Shown here one piece after another: positions 1 to 9,151 of a DNA stretch of 64,000 bases (its first letter is position 1; each line of letters begins with the position of its first letter). Made by a program: the position numbers and the translations under genes. This stretch comes from Allobosea sp. Root381 (GTDB taxonomy: Bacteria; Pseudomonadota; Alphaproteobacteria; Rhizobiales; Beijerinckiaceae): positions 262,062 through 326,061 of the forward strand of contig NZ_LMJT01000041.1 of assembly GCF_001429395.1 (NCBI RefSeq), given 5' to 3'. The notes beneath the pieces were generated by a model, which searched no databases, was not told the origin of the DNA, and saw only the letters and a program-made list of their open reading frames with translations.

Positions 1-1
1 T

Positions 2-2401
2 TCCGCGGACATTGGCGTGGCAGCCGTCAATGGCGGTTCGGTCGAGGTGATGTTCCAGACAGCTCCGATCGCGGCCGCTCAAGTCGGGCAAGGACTGAGG
101 ATCGAAATCCAACAGATCGGAGGCAACGGCAGCCAGGTCCAAATTCTGGTCGATGATGTCCGCCTTGACGTGCTGCGGCCAGTAGCTCCTCTTGACGAAC
201 AGGATAGGCTCGACTTCCTCAATGCCACCGGTGCCTATGCCGGCGGTACGCTTGGCGGCCTCAACAATGTCGATCTCTGGATCGGCGGCCTGGCTGAAGA
301 GACGATGCCGTTCGGCGGCATGCTCGGCTCGACCTTCAACTTCGTCTTCGAAGTGCAGATGGAACAGCTCCAGAGCGGCGATCGGTTCTACTATCTGCAG
401 CGTCTCGACGGTCTTCACCTTTTCGGCGAGATGGAGAACAATTCCTTCGCCGCCATGATCATGCGCAACACGGACGCGACACATCTGCCGTCGGACGTGT
501 TCTCTACCCCGGGCCTGATCCTGGAGACCGATATCACCAAGCAGTTCAACGACCTGGATGGCGACGGCGTTCTCGAGAGCACCGACCCCGTGGGCGGTGG
601 CCTGCTGACCCAACTCGTCATCCGGAACGATCCGTCCACGCCCGGCAACACCGATACACACTATCTCCGCTACACTGGCGGCGACCATGTCGTACTCGGA
701 GGTACGGACGCCAACAATACGCTCATCGCCGGCATCGGCGACGACACGCTGTTCGGGGACGGCGGCGCCGACAAGCTCGAAGGTGGCTTCGGCAACGATA
801 TCATCAATGGCGGCGACGGCGACGACATCATCACCGACGCCGGCGGCGACGACAACATCAAGGCCGGATCCGGCAACGACGTTGTTCATGCCGGTCCGGG
901 CCTCGACCTGGTGCTGGGAGGGGCAGGCCAGGATTTCGTCTTCCTCGGCACCGACGAAGGCTCGGAAGTCTTCGCCGGCGAGGGCAACGACTTCATCTAC
1001 GGCAACAAGAACGCCGAGCGCATTCTCGGCAACGAGGGCAATGACTGGATCGAGACCGGCACCTTCGACGGGGCGCCTGGCGACAATTTCGACGAAATCT
1101 TCGCTCAGGACGGCATCGACGGGCATGACGTCTTCCTCGGCGATGGCGGCTTCGACGAATTTATCGGCGAAGGCGGCGACGACATCATGGTCGGCAGTGC
1201 CGGCCGCGGAAAGATGGTCGGCATGTCCGGCTTCGACTGGGCGACCTACAAGGACAATCTCATCGGCGTGAATGCGAATCTGTCGATCCCGATCATCTTC
1301 GACGAGGCGCCGGTCCTGCCGGCGAACGCTGCGCTCGATGAATTCGAGTCGATGGAAGGCCTTTCGGGTACGCGCTTCAATGACGTCCTGACGGGCACTG
1401 AGGATGTGGCAGCTGATCGGGCACCACTCGCGCAGGGTGGTACGACAGGCTTCCGCGGAAGCGTCCTCACCGCTGAAGGCATCGCCTTGATCCAGGGCTT
1501 GCAGGCTCTGCTCGGGGCGGGTGTGACGGAGTTCAACGGTGGCGACCTCATTCTCGGCGGCGACGGCAGCGACGTGATCACGGGCCTAGCGGGCGACGAC
1601 ATCATCGACGGCGACCGGTGGCTCGACGTGCAGATCGGGGTCTTCGCCTCCGACGATACGCAGCACACCGGCACCCCGCTCTCGTTGCACGACAGCATGA
1701 CGTCGCTCGCGGCCGCCATGTTCAACGGAACGATCAATCCGGGGCAGTTGAGCATCGTCCGGACGATCCGCAATAGCGACGACCAGCCCGACAGCGACGG
1801 CATCGCCGATGTCGACACTGCGGTGTTCTCCGGCGCGGTGGCAAACTACGCTTTAGCCTTCAATCCCGATGGCACCGTCACCGTGACGGACAACACTGGG
1901 ACCGATGGCACGGATACGCTCTGGAACATCGAGCAGCTGCGATTTTCCGACACGAGCGTGGCAGTCGGCACGGCTGCAGCCGACACGCTCAATGGAACGG
2001 CTGGCGCCGGCTCCGACCTCATCCTCGGCCTCGGCGGCGACGACACCATCACGGCGAGCACTGCTTTGAACGTGATCGAGGGCGGGGCGGGCAACGACAC
2101 CTTCCGCTTCGAGAGCAGCGCAGCGGCGGATGGCGACACCATTCTCGACTTCGAGCCCGGCGACAAGCTCGACCTGTCCGGCATCGACGCCGATGAAGCG
2201 CTCGCCGGCAACCAGAGCTTTACGCTGACAAGCGGCCCGGCCTTCACCGCCACCGCCCAGCTGCTGGTGAGCTACGAGACCCGAACCGATGGCGATTACA
2301 CGGTGGTCTCGGGCAATATCGATGGCAACAACACGAATGCAGAGTTCGAAGTCAGCCTGAAGGGCACCCACACCCTGAACAATGGCCACTTCAACTTCTG
2401 A
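2..2401 (+). CDS. RTX protein with animal-type haem peroxidase remnant, 5' end outside window
   Basis: The reading frame is open to the left edge, so the gene is partial; the GTG at 17 need not be its start. Residue numbers run from that GTG. Residues about 85-126 contain VDLWIGGLAEE and, further on, QLQSGDRFYY, which match the C-terminal end of animal-type haem peroxidases (peroxidasin/peroxicin group). Residues 179-190 form an EF-hand-like DLDGDGVLESTD loop. Glycine/aspartate nonapeptide repeats (GGxGxDxLx type, e.g. GIGDDTLFG, GGDGDDIIT) begin near 240 and recur near 515 and 660-690, ending in a NDTFRFE...DTILDFEPGDKLDLSGID block typical of type I secreted proteins. The likely role is a calcium-binding secreted peroxidase; the haem-binding part would lie upstream. 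The first 50 residues look like a beta-rich carbohydrate- or ligand-binding module. No T1SS genes are in view. Confidence 0.85.
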   Translation, partial: SADIGVAAVNGGSVEVMFQTAPIAAAQVGQGLRIEIQQIGGNGSQVQILVDDVRLDVLRPVAPLDEQDRLDFLNATGAYAGGTLGGLNNVDLWIGGLAEETMPFGGMLGSTFNFVFEVQMEQLQSGDRFYYLQRLDGLHLFGEMENNSFAAMIMRNTDATHLPSDVFSTPGLILETDITKQFNDLDGDGVLESTDPVGGGLLTQLVIRNDPSTPGNTDTHYLRYTGGDHVVLGGTDANNTLIAGIGDDTLFGDGGADKLEGGFGNDIINGGDGDDIITDAGGDDNIKAGSGNDVVHAGPGLDLVLGGAGQDFVFLGTDEGSEVFAGEGNDFIYGNKNAERILGNEGNDWIETGTFDGAPGDNFDEIFAQDGIDGHDVFLGDGGFDEFIGEGGDDIMVGSAGRGKMVGMSGFDWATYKDNLIGVNANLSIPIIFDEAPVLPANAALDEFESMEGLSGTRFNDVLTGTEDVAADRAPLAQGGTTGFRGSVLTAEGIALIQGLQALLGAGVTEFNGGDLILGGDGSDVITGLAGDDIIDGDRWLDVQIGVFASDDTQHTGTPLSLHDSMTSLAAAMFNGTINPGQLSIVRTIRNSDDQPDSDGIADVDTAVFSGAVANYALAFNPDGTVTVTDNTGTDGTDTLWNIEQLRFSDTSVAVGTAAADTLNGTAGAGSDLILGLGGDDTITASTALNVIEGGAGNDTFRFESSAAADGDTILDFEPGDKLDLSGIDADEALAGNQSFTLTSGPAFTATAQLLVSYETRTDGDYTVVSGNIDGNNTNAEFEVSLKGTHTLNNGHFNF

Positions 2402-2412
2402 GGACGATAGCG

Positions 2413-2440
2413 GCAAGGCCGGCCCTTCGGCCGGCCTTGC
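2413..2440 (+). terminator. Hairpin terminator after the RTX gene
   Basis: A perfect 12-bp inverted repeat (2413-2424 with 2429-2440) with a CTTC loop begins 11 bases after the stop codon. Only a weak T run follows, so it may need Rho or act mainly as an mRNA-stabilising hairpin. Confidence 0.65.
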
Positions 2441-2768
2441 TTGAGCGCATCTTTCCACCGTCCCGGCCACCGCGCCGGATCGCAACATGCGACGCGCACG
2501 CATAAACCCAACTCCACTCGACGGAGTCGGCAACGGGGCCAGATGCGAATCGTTTCTCGCCGCGGCTGGCGGAAGTCAGAACGGCGCGTGCTGGCCTGCC
2601 GTTCTATGGCTGGGGTTCAGCGGTGACGGTGATAAGCGGGCCAGCCGAACGGTCAGATAGCGGGGTTCCGGGACCAAACACCGGCCCGCTGTCGTCGCAT
2701 GTCCGCTTGGCGGCAACGCGACGGAAACGACGCTGGAAAACTGCCTCATCTTAAGTAAAATCAAATAT
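2441..2768. other. Gene-poor spacer
   Basis: About 330 bases between the RTX terminator and the stop of the NUDIX gene. I see no convincing coding frame, RNA gene or operator. The two strands' genes converge here. Confidence 0.5.
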
Positions 2769-3503
2769 TCAAGTCGAAAAATCAACTTCTCCGAAGATAT
2801 GCGCGAGATAGCGGCGCATGAAGGGTGGCATGTCGAGCTTTTCCGTCTCGGCCACGCTGCGCACGATGACGATATCGGAGAGCTCTTCCTCCTCCAGATC
2901 CTGCATTCGCCGCAGCATCAGCGTCCGGGCGGCCTCGGCCGCCATATCGATTCCGACCTCGCGCATGAAGGCGATGCGCCCCTGCTCGATCACCGCCGTC
3001 CAGCCCTCGCCGATGCTCAGTTCGTCGACACGCAAACCGGTTTCCTCGCCAAGCTCGCGCGTGACGCTGCCGGCGAGATCGAGCGTGCCGTCGGGGCGGA
3101 CATCCTCGCGATCCGGCGTCCCGGCAGCGAAATAGACCTTGCCAGGATTGGCGGTGTGATCGCCCATCTTCCCACACAGGAAGGCGCCGTCATTGGCCCG
3201 CAGCGCCGCCATGGCGAAGCCGTTGCGGATGACGGGTCCGGGGTGGCCGAAATCCCGCCAGGTCATGAAGTCCGCATAGTCGGTCTCGAAATAGGACGCC
3301 TCGAACACGCCGTCGCGGATCGCCGCCTTGTGCTGCAGCATGACGCGGCCGTTGAACATGGCCGGCTTCCCGGCGCTGATCCTCGACCAATGCGCCGCGA
3401 TGGCCGCGCCGTTCTCCTGCGCGAACCCCCAGCGATAGGGCTCGACCCGGGCATCGACACGGGCGAGCCGGACGATCGTGCCGTTCTCGACTCCGTCGCT
3501 CAC
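2769..3503 (-). CDS. NUDIX hydrolase family protein
   Basis: 244 residues. The second half carries a NUDIX box core, TRELGEETGL (REUxEExGU), around residues 148-157, so a hydrolase of nucleoside diphosphates linked to another moiety is likely. The upstream GX5E part of the box is not canonical: the first glutamate position is occupied by Leu/Asp (GTLDLAGSV). The first 110 residues are an extension found in larger NUDIX proteins. The start is GTG at 3503, overlapping the phzF-like stop by four bases (GTGA), which implies translational coupling. It is the last gene of the pdxY - EEP - phzF - NUDIX operon. The substrate cannot be told from sequence. Confidence 0.8.
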   Translation of the reverse strand: MSDGVENGTIVRLARVDARVEPYRWGFAQENGAAIAAHWSRISAGKPAMFNGRVMLQHKAAIRDGVFEASYFETDYADFMTWRDFGHPGPVIRNGFAMAALRANDGAFLCGKMGDHTANPGKVYFAAGTPDREDVRPDGTLDLAGSVTRELGEETGLRVDELSIGEGWTAVIEQGRIAFMREVGIDMAAEAARTLMLRRMQDLEEEELSDIVIVRSVAETEKLDMPPFMRRYLAHIFGEVDFST

Positions 3504-4402
3504 AGGAGCACGCCTTCGCTGACGAGCACTGCCGAGCCGCCGATCCGTGCCGACGCCAGCGCACCGTCGGCAACCGTCAGTTCGAGCGTGATCTGCGATG
3601 GCCGCCCCATCTCATAGCCCTGCTCGATGATAAAGCGATGCTCGCCGTCGCCCGGCTTCTCGAAGCGCATCACGATGGCAGCGAATGCCGCAGCGGCGGA
3701 GCCCGTGGCAGGGTCTTCGCGCACACCCATCGCCGGCGCGAACATCCGGGCGTGGAAATGGTGCCCGGCGTCGCGCGTCTCGCGACAATAGACATAGGCG
3801 TTGGGCTGGTCCGCCGGCCGGATCGCCTGCGACCACAGGGTCGTGTCGAGCCGGACGCGCTCCAGGGCGGCAAGGCTCGATACCGGCACCGTCGTGAAAG
3901 CCACGCCAGCGGAAACGACGCATGGGACATGACCGTCGAAGCCGATCTCGCGGCGGTCCAGCCCCAAGGCCCCGGCGATCAGCGGCAGGGAGGACGGCGG
4001 CCCAAGCTCATCGGGCAGGCGTGGCAGCGTGAAGACCGAATTGCCGACGTCCGGTCCGCTGACGGAGACGGCGCATGTCACGAGGCCGACCTGCTCCTCC
4101 AGGATGATGACGTCTCTCGCCTTGCCCTCCGCCGCATCCCGCAATGCCAGCAGCACGGCCGAGCCCACCGTGGGATGCCCTGCGAAAGGCAGCTCCCGGC
4201 CAGGCGTGAAGATCCGAAGCGCCGCGCGATGGGGCTTGTGTGCCGGCGTCGCGACGAACACCGTCTCGGACAGGTTGAACTCGCGCGCGATGGCCTGCAT
4301 CGCGACCGTGTCGAGGCCGTCGCTGTCCAGCACGACCGCCAGCGGATTGCCGGCGTGGCGCCTGGTGGTGAAGACATCGAGCGTGACAAAGCGGCGTTTC
4401 AT
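3500..4402 (-). CDS. PhzF family isomerase
   Basis: 300 residues, the usual length for the PhzF phenazine-biosynthesis-like family. The N-terminus has the typical FVTLDVFTTRRHAGNPLAVV strand-loop, the catalytic glutamate lies in NLSETVF (about residue 46), and the conserved GHPTVGSA motif follows near 75. Family members are diaminopimelate-epimerase-fold isomerases acting on small metabolites; no phenazine genes lie nearby, so a phenazine role is not implied. It starts 15 bases after the EEP gene's stop and overlaps the NUDIX start, in the middle of a four-gene operon. Confidence 0.9.
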   Translation of the reverse strand: MKRRFVTLDVFTTRRHAGNPLAVVLDSDGLDTVAMQAIAREFNLSETVFVATPAHKPHRAALRIFTPGRELPFAGHPTVGSAVLLALRDAAEGKARDVIILEEQVGLVTCAVSVSGPDVGNSVFTLPRLPDELGPPSSLPLIAGALGLDRREIGFDGHVPCVVSAGVAFTTVPVSSLAALERVRLDTTLWSQAIRPADQPNAYVYCRETRDAGHHFHARMFAPAMGVREDPATGSAAAAFAAIVMRFEKPGDGEHRFIIEQGYEMGRPSQITLELTVADGALASARIGGSAVLVSEGVLL

Positions 4403-4417
4403 GGCGTCATCCTGGGG

Positions 4418-5533
4418 TCACCCTGCCGGGATTTCGAGTTCGATGGTGAGCGGGCAATGGTCGGAGGCCTTCGGCCGGTCCCAGCCGACGCGTGGATAGC
4501 GGTCGGCGCAGGTCGCGAGCCTGGCCATGGAGCGGTCCGGCTCGCGCGGGTCGAGCGGCACGCGATAGGGCAGGCCACGCCTGATCATCTGCATCGCCGG
4601 CGTCGGGTTGGCTGCCGCCAGCGCCGGCGACAGCAGGATGTGGTCGAGCGGCATGTGGCTGTCGATCAGCCGTTCCTGGCTCTCGGACCAGTAGCGCCTG
4701 AAATGCGTCCAGCGCTCATGCACCGGCAGCGTCTCCATCGGGTCTATGGCGAAGTCGTCGAGCAATGGCTCGATGCCGCTGTCGCCCTCGTCGATCCGCT
4801 CGGCCAGCGGCCCGAGCCCATATCGATAACCGTTGAGGTCCCCGAGCACGATCCAGTTCGCCTCGCGCCAGCCGCCGCCGAACCGCTGCTGGATCAGCCA
4901 TTTCACGGCGCGCGCCTCGGCCCGGCGAACCGGCAGCGTTGCCTCGCGGCCATCCTCGCGGCCATTGTTCATCGATTTGAGATGGCAGCCGAACAGGCTG
5001 AGCCGCCGCCCGTCGAAGGTCAGCTCCACCTCGAGGCAGTCGCGCGCGAACACCTTGCCGTGCGGACCGATGCCTAGCAGGGCAAGCTCGCGGTCATGGA
5101 CGCCGGCCTCGGCGAAGGTCACGTCCTTGTGCGACCGGATCGCGACCTGCTGGGGCCCGAGAAGATCGCGCCGTGCCGCGAAGCCGATATCGATGTTGCG
5201 CCGGTCGTTGCCGTCGATCAGACCGAAATGGCCGTAGCGGAAATCCGCGATGCGGTGGACGTAGTTGGCGAAGAAGGCCTGCAGGCTGGCGAGCGAATCC
5301 ACCTCCTGCAGCATCCAGAGATCCGCCTGCGCCTCCGCCAAAGCGAGCGCCGTCATCTGGCGCTTGTCGTCCTCGAGCGCCACCGCCAGCGAGCGCTCGA
5401 CCGCGTCGCGCTCGTCGCTGCGCGGGAAATGGAACAGCGACATCGCCGCAGCGGTATCGTTGCGCCCATTCGACGAAAACCGGTGCCGCGTCAGCAGGTT
5501 CTCGACGTTGAAGGTCCCAACGCGCAGCTTCAT
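4418..5533 (-). CDS. Endonuclease/exonuclease/phosphatase family protein
   Basis: 371 residues from the ATG at 5533; the frame stays open further upstream, but that part overlaps pdxY and reads as shadow. The EEP active-site series is complete: FNVENL near the start, MLQEVDS near residue 75, FGCHLKS about 200, VLGDLNGY about 245, and KASDHCPL close to the C-terminus. These residues bind the metal and the scissile phosphate, so it is a metal-dependent phosphodiesterase or nuclease. No signal peptide is evident, which argues for a cytoplasmic enzyme. The gene begins 17 bases after pdxY stops. Its substrate is unknown. Confidence 0.87.
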   Translation of the reverse strand: MKLRVGTFNVENLLTRHRFSSNGRNDTAAAMSLFHFPRSDERDAVERSLAVALEDDKRQMTALALAEAQADLWMLQEVDSLASLQAFFANYVHRIADFRYGHFGLIDGNDRRNIDIGFAARRDLLGPQQVAIRSHKDVTFAEAGVHDRELALLGIGPHGKVFARDCLEVELTFDGRRLSLFGCHLKSMNNGREDGREATLPVRRAEARAVKWLIQQRFGGGWREANWIVLGDLNGYRYGLGPLAERIDEGDSGIEPLLDDFAIDPMETLPVHERWTHFRRYWSESQERLIDSHMPLDHILLSPALAAANPTPAMQMIRRGLPYRVPLDPREPDRSMARLATCADRYPRVGWDRPKASDHCPLTIELEIPAG

Positions 5534-5550
5534 TGCGCTTTCAACACGGC

Positions 5551-6399
5551 TCAGAGCGCTTCCAGCTCGAAGAGCCGCGACGGCGTCACGAACTCGTCCT
5601 GCGCCGCGACGGTGAGGATCTCGCGCGAGCCCGCCTCCTTGGTGCGCTTCAGCAGGCCGAAGATCGAGGCCGAGGCCTTCGCCAGCGCAGTCGCGGCGGA
5701 TTCCTCGCGCAGGTAATGCACGAAGAACAGCGCCGCGATCGCATCGCCCGCACCATTGACGCTGACGTCGAGCTTGGGCGTGCGGACGCGGAAGGCCCCA
5801 CGTGAATCGGCGGCCATCATGTCGATCGCGTCGTCCGGCGTCTCCTCGGTCTGGAGCGAGGTCACCAGTACCACCTTGGGCCCGGCGTCGCGCAGCGCCT
5901 CGACCGCGCGATGCGCATCGGCGATCGTCCTGATCTCGATATCCGTCAGCAGCTCGAGCTCGAACTGGTTGGGGGTGACGATGTCGGCCGCGGGGACGGC
6001 CTGCTCGCGCATGAATTCCGGAATGCCCGGCCGGACGAAGATGCCGCGCCCGACATCGCCGATCACCGGATCGCAGCAATAGAGCGCCTTCGGATTGGCC
6101 GCGCGCACCTGCTCCACGGCCGAGAGGATCGCATGGCCGATATCGGCCGAGCCCATATAGCCCGAGAGCACGCCGGTGCAGGACGGCAGCACCCCGCGCT
6201 CGGCGATGCCCTCCATCACCTCATCGATCATGCCGCCGTCGAACACCCGCCCCTTCCAGGCGCCGTAGCCGGTGTGGTTCGAGAACTGCACCGTGTGGAT
6301 CGGCCAGACCTCGACCCCGAGACGCTGCATCGGGAAGACGGCGGAGGCGTTGCCGACATGGCCATAGGCGACATGCGACTGGATCGAGAGGATGTTCAT
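5551..6399 (-). CDS. pdxY: Pyridoxal kinase PdxY
   Basis: 282 residues. It phosphorylates pyridoxal (and related B6 vitamers) for PLP salvage. The N-terminus MNILSIQSHVAYGHVGNASA is the ribokinase-like vitamin B6 kinase signature; GVLSGYMGS, YCCDPVIGD and TPNQFELELLT are strongly conserved in PdxY/PdxK. The ATP-site and catalytic region VNGAGDAIAALFF carries the catalytic aspartate near residue 222. It is the first gene of the minus-strand operon that continues into the EEP, PhzF and NUDIX genes. No Shine-Dalgarno sequence stands out before the ATG at 6399. Confidence 0.93.
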   Translation of the reverse strand: MNILSIQSHVAYGHVGNASAVFPMQRLGVEVWPIHTVQFSNHTGYGAWKGRVFDGGMIDEVMEGIAERGVLPSCTGVLSGYMGSADIGHAILSAVEQVRAANPKALYCCDPVIGDVGRGIFVRPGIPEFMREQAVPAADIVTPNQFELELLTDIEIRTIADAHRAVEALRDAGPKVVLVTSLQTEETPDDAIDMMAADSRGAFRVRTPKLDVSVNGAGDAIAALFFVHYLREESAATALAKASASIFGLLKRTKEAGSREILTVAAQDEFVTPSRLFELEAL

Positions 6400-6442
6400 G
6401 GCGGCAGGAGAAGCCTTCAGCGAAACGACGCGGCGAACCTAG

Positions 6443-6490
6443 AGCATCGGACCGAAAAGTGGAATCCACTTTTCGGACGAATCCGATGCT
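6443..6490. repeat. Rhizobiales-type intergenic palindrome
   Basis: An almost perfect inverted repeat in the promoter region of pdxY: GCATCGGACCGAAAAGTGG pairs with CCACTTTTCGGACGAATCCGATGC. Degenerate relatives containing CGAAAAx(C/G)GG sit near 20233 and 40189. This type is dispersed in Rhizobiales genomes, between genes. Confidence 0.65.
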
Positions 6491-6599
6491 TAAACAAAGA
6501 GATAGATCGACATAGCGCATCCGGCAGGACGCGCGGCGACCCAACTTGCCGCGCCGCACGCAAATCGAAAGCATCCGTGCAGGCGATCACCGGTTCGTA

Positions 6600-7007
6600 T
6601 CAGGCCTCGCCCAGCCGCATCACACCCGCCGTATCGGTGAACTGGGTGATGTTGCGCACCTTCCCGTCCTCGAAGACGACGATGTCGAGGGCCTCAAAAT
6701 TCTGCGTCCGCCCCGTGGGTATGAAGGTCACGTCCGCCCGCCAGCGATGCGCCGCGCGATCCCCCTCGACGATGAGGTCGAGTGTCTCGAACTTCGAGAA
6801 GGCGAATGTATGGATAAGGCCGGCCATATGCTCGCGGACCGCCGCACTGCCGGAATGCGGATGGCAGGCCGGCCCCACCTCGGGCGCTCCCATCAGATGG
6901 AAGCGGCATTCCGGATGGAAGTAGGACATCACCTTGTCGAGATCGCCTTGCACCCGCGCCGCATAGGCGTTCCTGAGCAAAGCCTCGATCGCAACGCGCT
7001 CGGTCAT
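6600..7007 (-). CDS. NTF2/SnoaL-like protein
   Basis: 135 residues from the ATG at 7007, chosen because AAGGAG lies eight bases upstream; a longer frame upstream lacks such a site. The sequence fits the small NTF2-like/SnoaL cone fold: an N-terminal helix (ALLRNAYAARVQGDLDKVMSYFHPEC), a central HLMG...REHMAGL segment and a C-terminal strand pair (ALDIVVFEDGKVRNITQF). Such proteins include ketosteroid-isomerase-like enzymes and uncharacterised binding proteins. The gene stands alone between pdxY and the ABC transporter binding protein. No substrate can be assigned. Confidence 0.8.
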   Translation of the reverse strand: MTERVAIEALLRNAYAARVQGDLDKVMSYFHPECRFHLMGAPEVGPACHPHSGSAAVREHMAGLIHTFAFSKFETLDLIVEGDRAAHRWRADVTFIPTGRTQNFEALDIVVFEDGKVRNITQFTDTAGVMRLGEA

Positions 7008-7186
7008 CTTGGCTCTCCTTGGGTAAGGAGAGTGAGCTTGACCGAGGCGTTGCGGGAAGTCGAGAGGGAGCATGTTCCGCTCCGAAGCATCCCGGCCTCT
7101 CGCGGAACCAGGACGTCATCCAGGTGCTCCTACGGTCGCCCGGGAAGACGACGCGATCGCATCGCCAGCCGAGATCCCGCCTTGCT

Positions 7187-8218
7187 TTACGAACCCGAAG
7201 CGGCCTTCTTGGCGAAGCTGTCGATGAAGGTCTTGCCGAGATCGACATTCGACGCCGCGAGTTCCGGATCGAGCAGCTTGAGCGAGTCGTACATGCTCTT
7301 CATCGCGTCGGGCGTCGAGATGCCGGTGCGCGAATAGCTCTCCTGCGAGTTCTTCACCGCCCGCAGATAGAGCGGCTTGTCGCCGAGGTGATATTCGGTC
7401 GGCACCAGGTCCGCGACATCCTCGGGCTTCGCGGTCTCGAGCCATTTCAGCGACTTCATCAGCGCGTTGACCAGCTTCTGCGTCGTAACCGGGTTCTTCT
7501 CGGCGAAGTCGTTCTTGAGATAGAGCACGGCGGCCGGGTTCGCGCCGCCGAAGAGCGCCTTGGTACCGGCCTCGGTACGCGTGTCGATGAGCGCGACCAC
7601 GTCGCCATCGGCCTCGAGCTTGGAGGTGACGGGGTCGAGATGCGAGATCAGGTCGACCTGCTTCTGCTTGATCGCGGCGACCGCGCTGGCGCCGGCGCCA
7701 ACACCGATGATCGGGGCATCGCTGGCCTTCAGCCCAGCCTTGACCATCGCGTATTGCGCGGTCAGCGCGGTCGAGGAGCCCGGCGCCGTGACGCCGATCT
7801 TCAGCCCCTTGAAATCGGCCGCCGTCTTGATCTTGTCGGCGAGGTCCTTGCGCACCGCGATGGTGATGGCCGGGAAGCGCCCGAGCTCGATCACGGCGCG
7901 GATATCCTGCCCCTTGGCCTGCATGCGGATGGTGTGCTCATAGGCGCCAGTGACGACGTCGACAGAACCGCCGACAAGGGCCTGCAGAGACTTGGCGCCG
8001 CCGCCGAAATCGTTGATCTCGACGTCGAGCCCCTCATCCTTGAAGAAACCCTTCTTCTCCGCCACGGTCAGCGGGAGATAGTAGAGAAGCTGCTTGCCGC
8101 CGACGCCGAGCGTCAGCTTGGGCTTTTCGGCGGTCTGCGCCAGTGCGCCGTAAGGGGCGAAGCCTAGCGAGGTCGAAAGGGCGAGCGCGGCCAGCGCGCC
8201 GCGGCGGGACAAAAACAT
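7187..8218 (-). CDS. ABC transporter substrate-binding protein (nitrate/sulfonate/taurine type)
   Basis: 343 residues from the ATG at 8218, with GGAGGA just upstream. A signal peptide is visible (MFLSRRGALAALALSTSLGF, cleavage probably after ALAQ). The body fits the NMT1/SsuA/TauA fold: YYLPLTVAEKKGFFKDEGLDV, then GGSVDVVTGAYEH and LKIGVTAPGSST, with a helix-rich C-terminus. It would bind its solute in the periplasm and hand it to the permease at 9152-9940. It is separated from the permease and ATPase genes by a plus-strand DUF4239 gene, so it probably has its own promoter in the 172-base divergent gap. The solute (sulfonate, nitrate, pyrimidine or other) cannot be told. Confidence 0.87.
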   Translation of the reverse strand: MFLSRRGALAALALSTSLGFAPYGALAQTAEKPKLTLGVGGKQLLYYLPLTVAEKKGFFKDEGLDVEINDFGGGAKSLQALVGGSVDVVTGAYEHTIRMQAKGQDIRAVIELGRFPAITIAVRKDLADKIKTAADFKGLKIGVTAPGSSTALTAQYAMVKAGLKASDAPIIGVGAGASAVAAIKQKQVDLISHLDPVTSKLEADGDVVALIDTRTEAGTKALFGGANPAAVLYLKNDFAEKNPVTTQKLVNALMKSLKWLETAKPEDVADLVPTEYHLGDKPLYLRAVKNSQESYSRTGISTPDAMKSMYDSLKLLDPELAASNVDLGKTFIDSFAKKAASGS

Positions 8219-8390
8219 GGGTGTTCCTCCGGGTTGGACGATGTCGCCTCTTCTGACGGGCGCATTCGCGAAGAACATAGGCGAGGTCGAGCAGCCGGAG
8301 CAAGAATCCCGATCAGGCCTACAAACAGTCATAACCATCCGACGTTTCCGCACATGTCCACATGGTGCAACAGCGCGGCGAGGGCGGGCC

Positions 8391-9140
8391 ATGAACGAGG
8401 TACGGATTGCTGTATTCGTGTTTGTCTGCCTGACGGCGGCGTCGCTGGGCACGCTTTTCCTTTACGAGCGGCTGCCTTCGCATCAGCGTCAGGATGACAC
8501 CCACGCCGTGGTTCGGCTGATCGCCAACACCTTCATGGTGATGACCTCGCTGGTGCTGGGCCTGATGATTTCCTCGGCCAAGGGCAGGTTCGATGCGGTC
8601 AACCGGGACGTGCACAGCTATGCCACGGAGCTGATCCTGCTCGACAGGATGCTGGTTCTCTATGGGCCCGAGGCGAGCGAGGCGCGCCGGGAGCTGCGCT
8701 CCTATGCGGAACGCGCCGCCAATGGCAGTTGGAACGCCGAAGGCGGGCATTCCGACACGACCGCCGAACGCTTGCTGGAGAATCTGGGAGCCGGGTTGCG
8801 GGCCCTCGCGCCCAGCCGGGACCCTCAGCTTTCGATCTGGAACGACATTCGCGACCAGTATCGCAAGGTTCTGGAGTTGCGCTGGGCGCTGGTGGAACAG
8901 GCCGAGGGCTCGATCCCGCGGCCGCTCGTGCTGATGCTCGTCGCCTGGCTCATGCTGATCTTCACGACCTACGGCTTTCGGGCGCCGCGCAACGCGGTGA
9001 TCGTGACGAGCTTCGTCGCGGCTGCGGCGCTGATGGGCGGAGCGATCTACCTGATCGTCGACATGGACGCGCCGTTCGAGGGGCCGATCCAGGTCTCGGC
9101 CGCCCCGCTGCAGAGAGCGCTCGCCGAGATGCGCCGCTGA
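8391..9140 (+). CDS. DUF4239 (bestrophin-like) membrane protein
   Basis: 249 residues from the ATG at 8391. Four hydrophobic segments are visible: residues about 4-24, 43-63, 180-198 and 206-226, in a 2+2 arrangement around a soluble helical middle. LIANTFMVMTSLVLGLMI followed by a charged stretch, and the C-terminal pair, match the DUF4239 family. Function is unknown; a remote resemblance to bestrophin channels has been proposed for the family. It is divergent from the substrate-binding gene and convergent with the permease gene, inserted in an otherwise minus-strand transporter locus. Confidence 0.75.
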   Translation: MNEVRIAVFVFVCLTAASLGTLFLYERLPSHQRQDDTHAVVRLIANTFMVMTSLVLGLMISSAKGRFDAVNRDVHSYATELILLDRMLVLYGPEASEARRELRSYAERAANGSWNAEGGHSDTTAERLLENLGAGLRALAPSRDPQLSIWNDIRDQYRKVLELRWALVEQAEGSIPRPLVLMLVAWLMLIFTTYGFRAPRNAVIVTSFVAAAALMGGAIYLIVDMDAPFEGPIQVSAAPLQRALAEMRR

Positions 9141-9151
9141 GGCATGGTGAT

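Noticed and set aside
700-1000. Regular repeats that might look like a CRISPR array
   Set aside because: The period is about 27 bases and stays in frame, giving RTX nonapeptides; there are no spacers.
2576-2785. 69-codon minus-strand frame beyond the NUDIX gene
   Set aside because: No ribosome-binding site, overlaps the NUDIX stop and shows no pattern.
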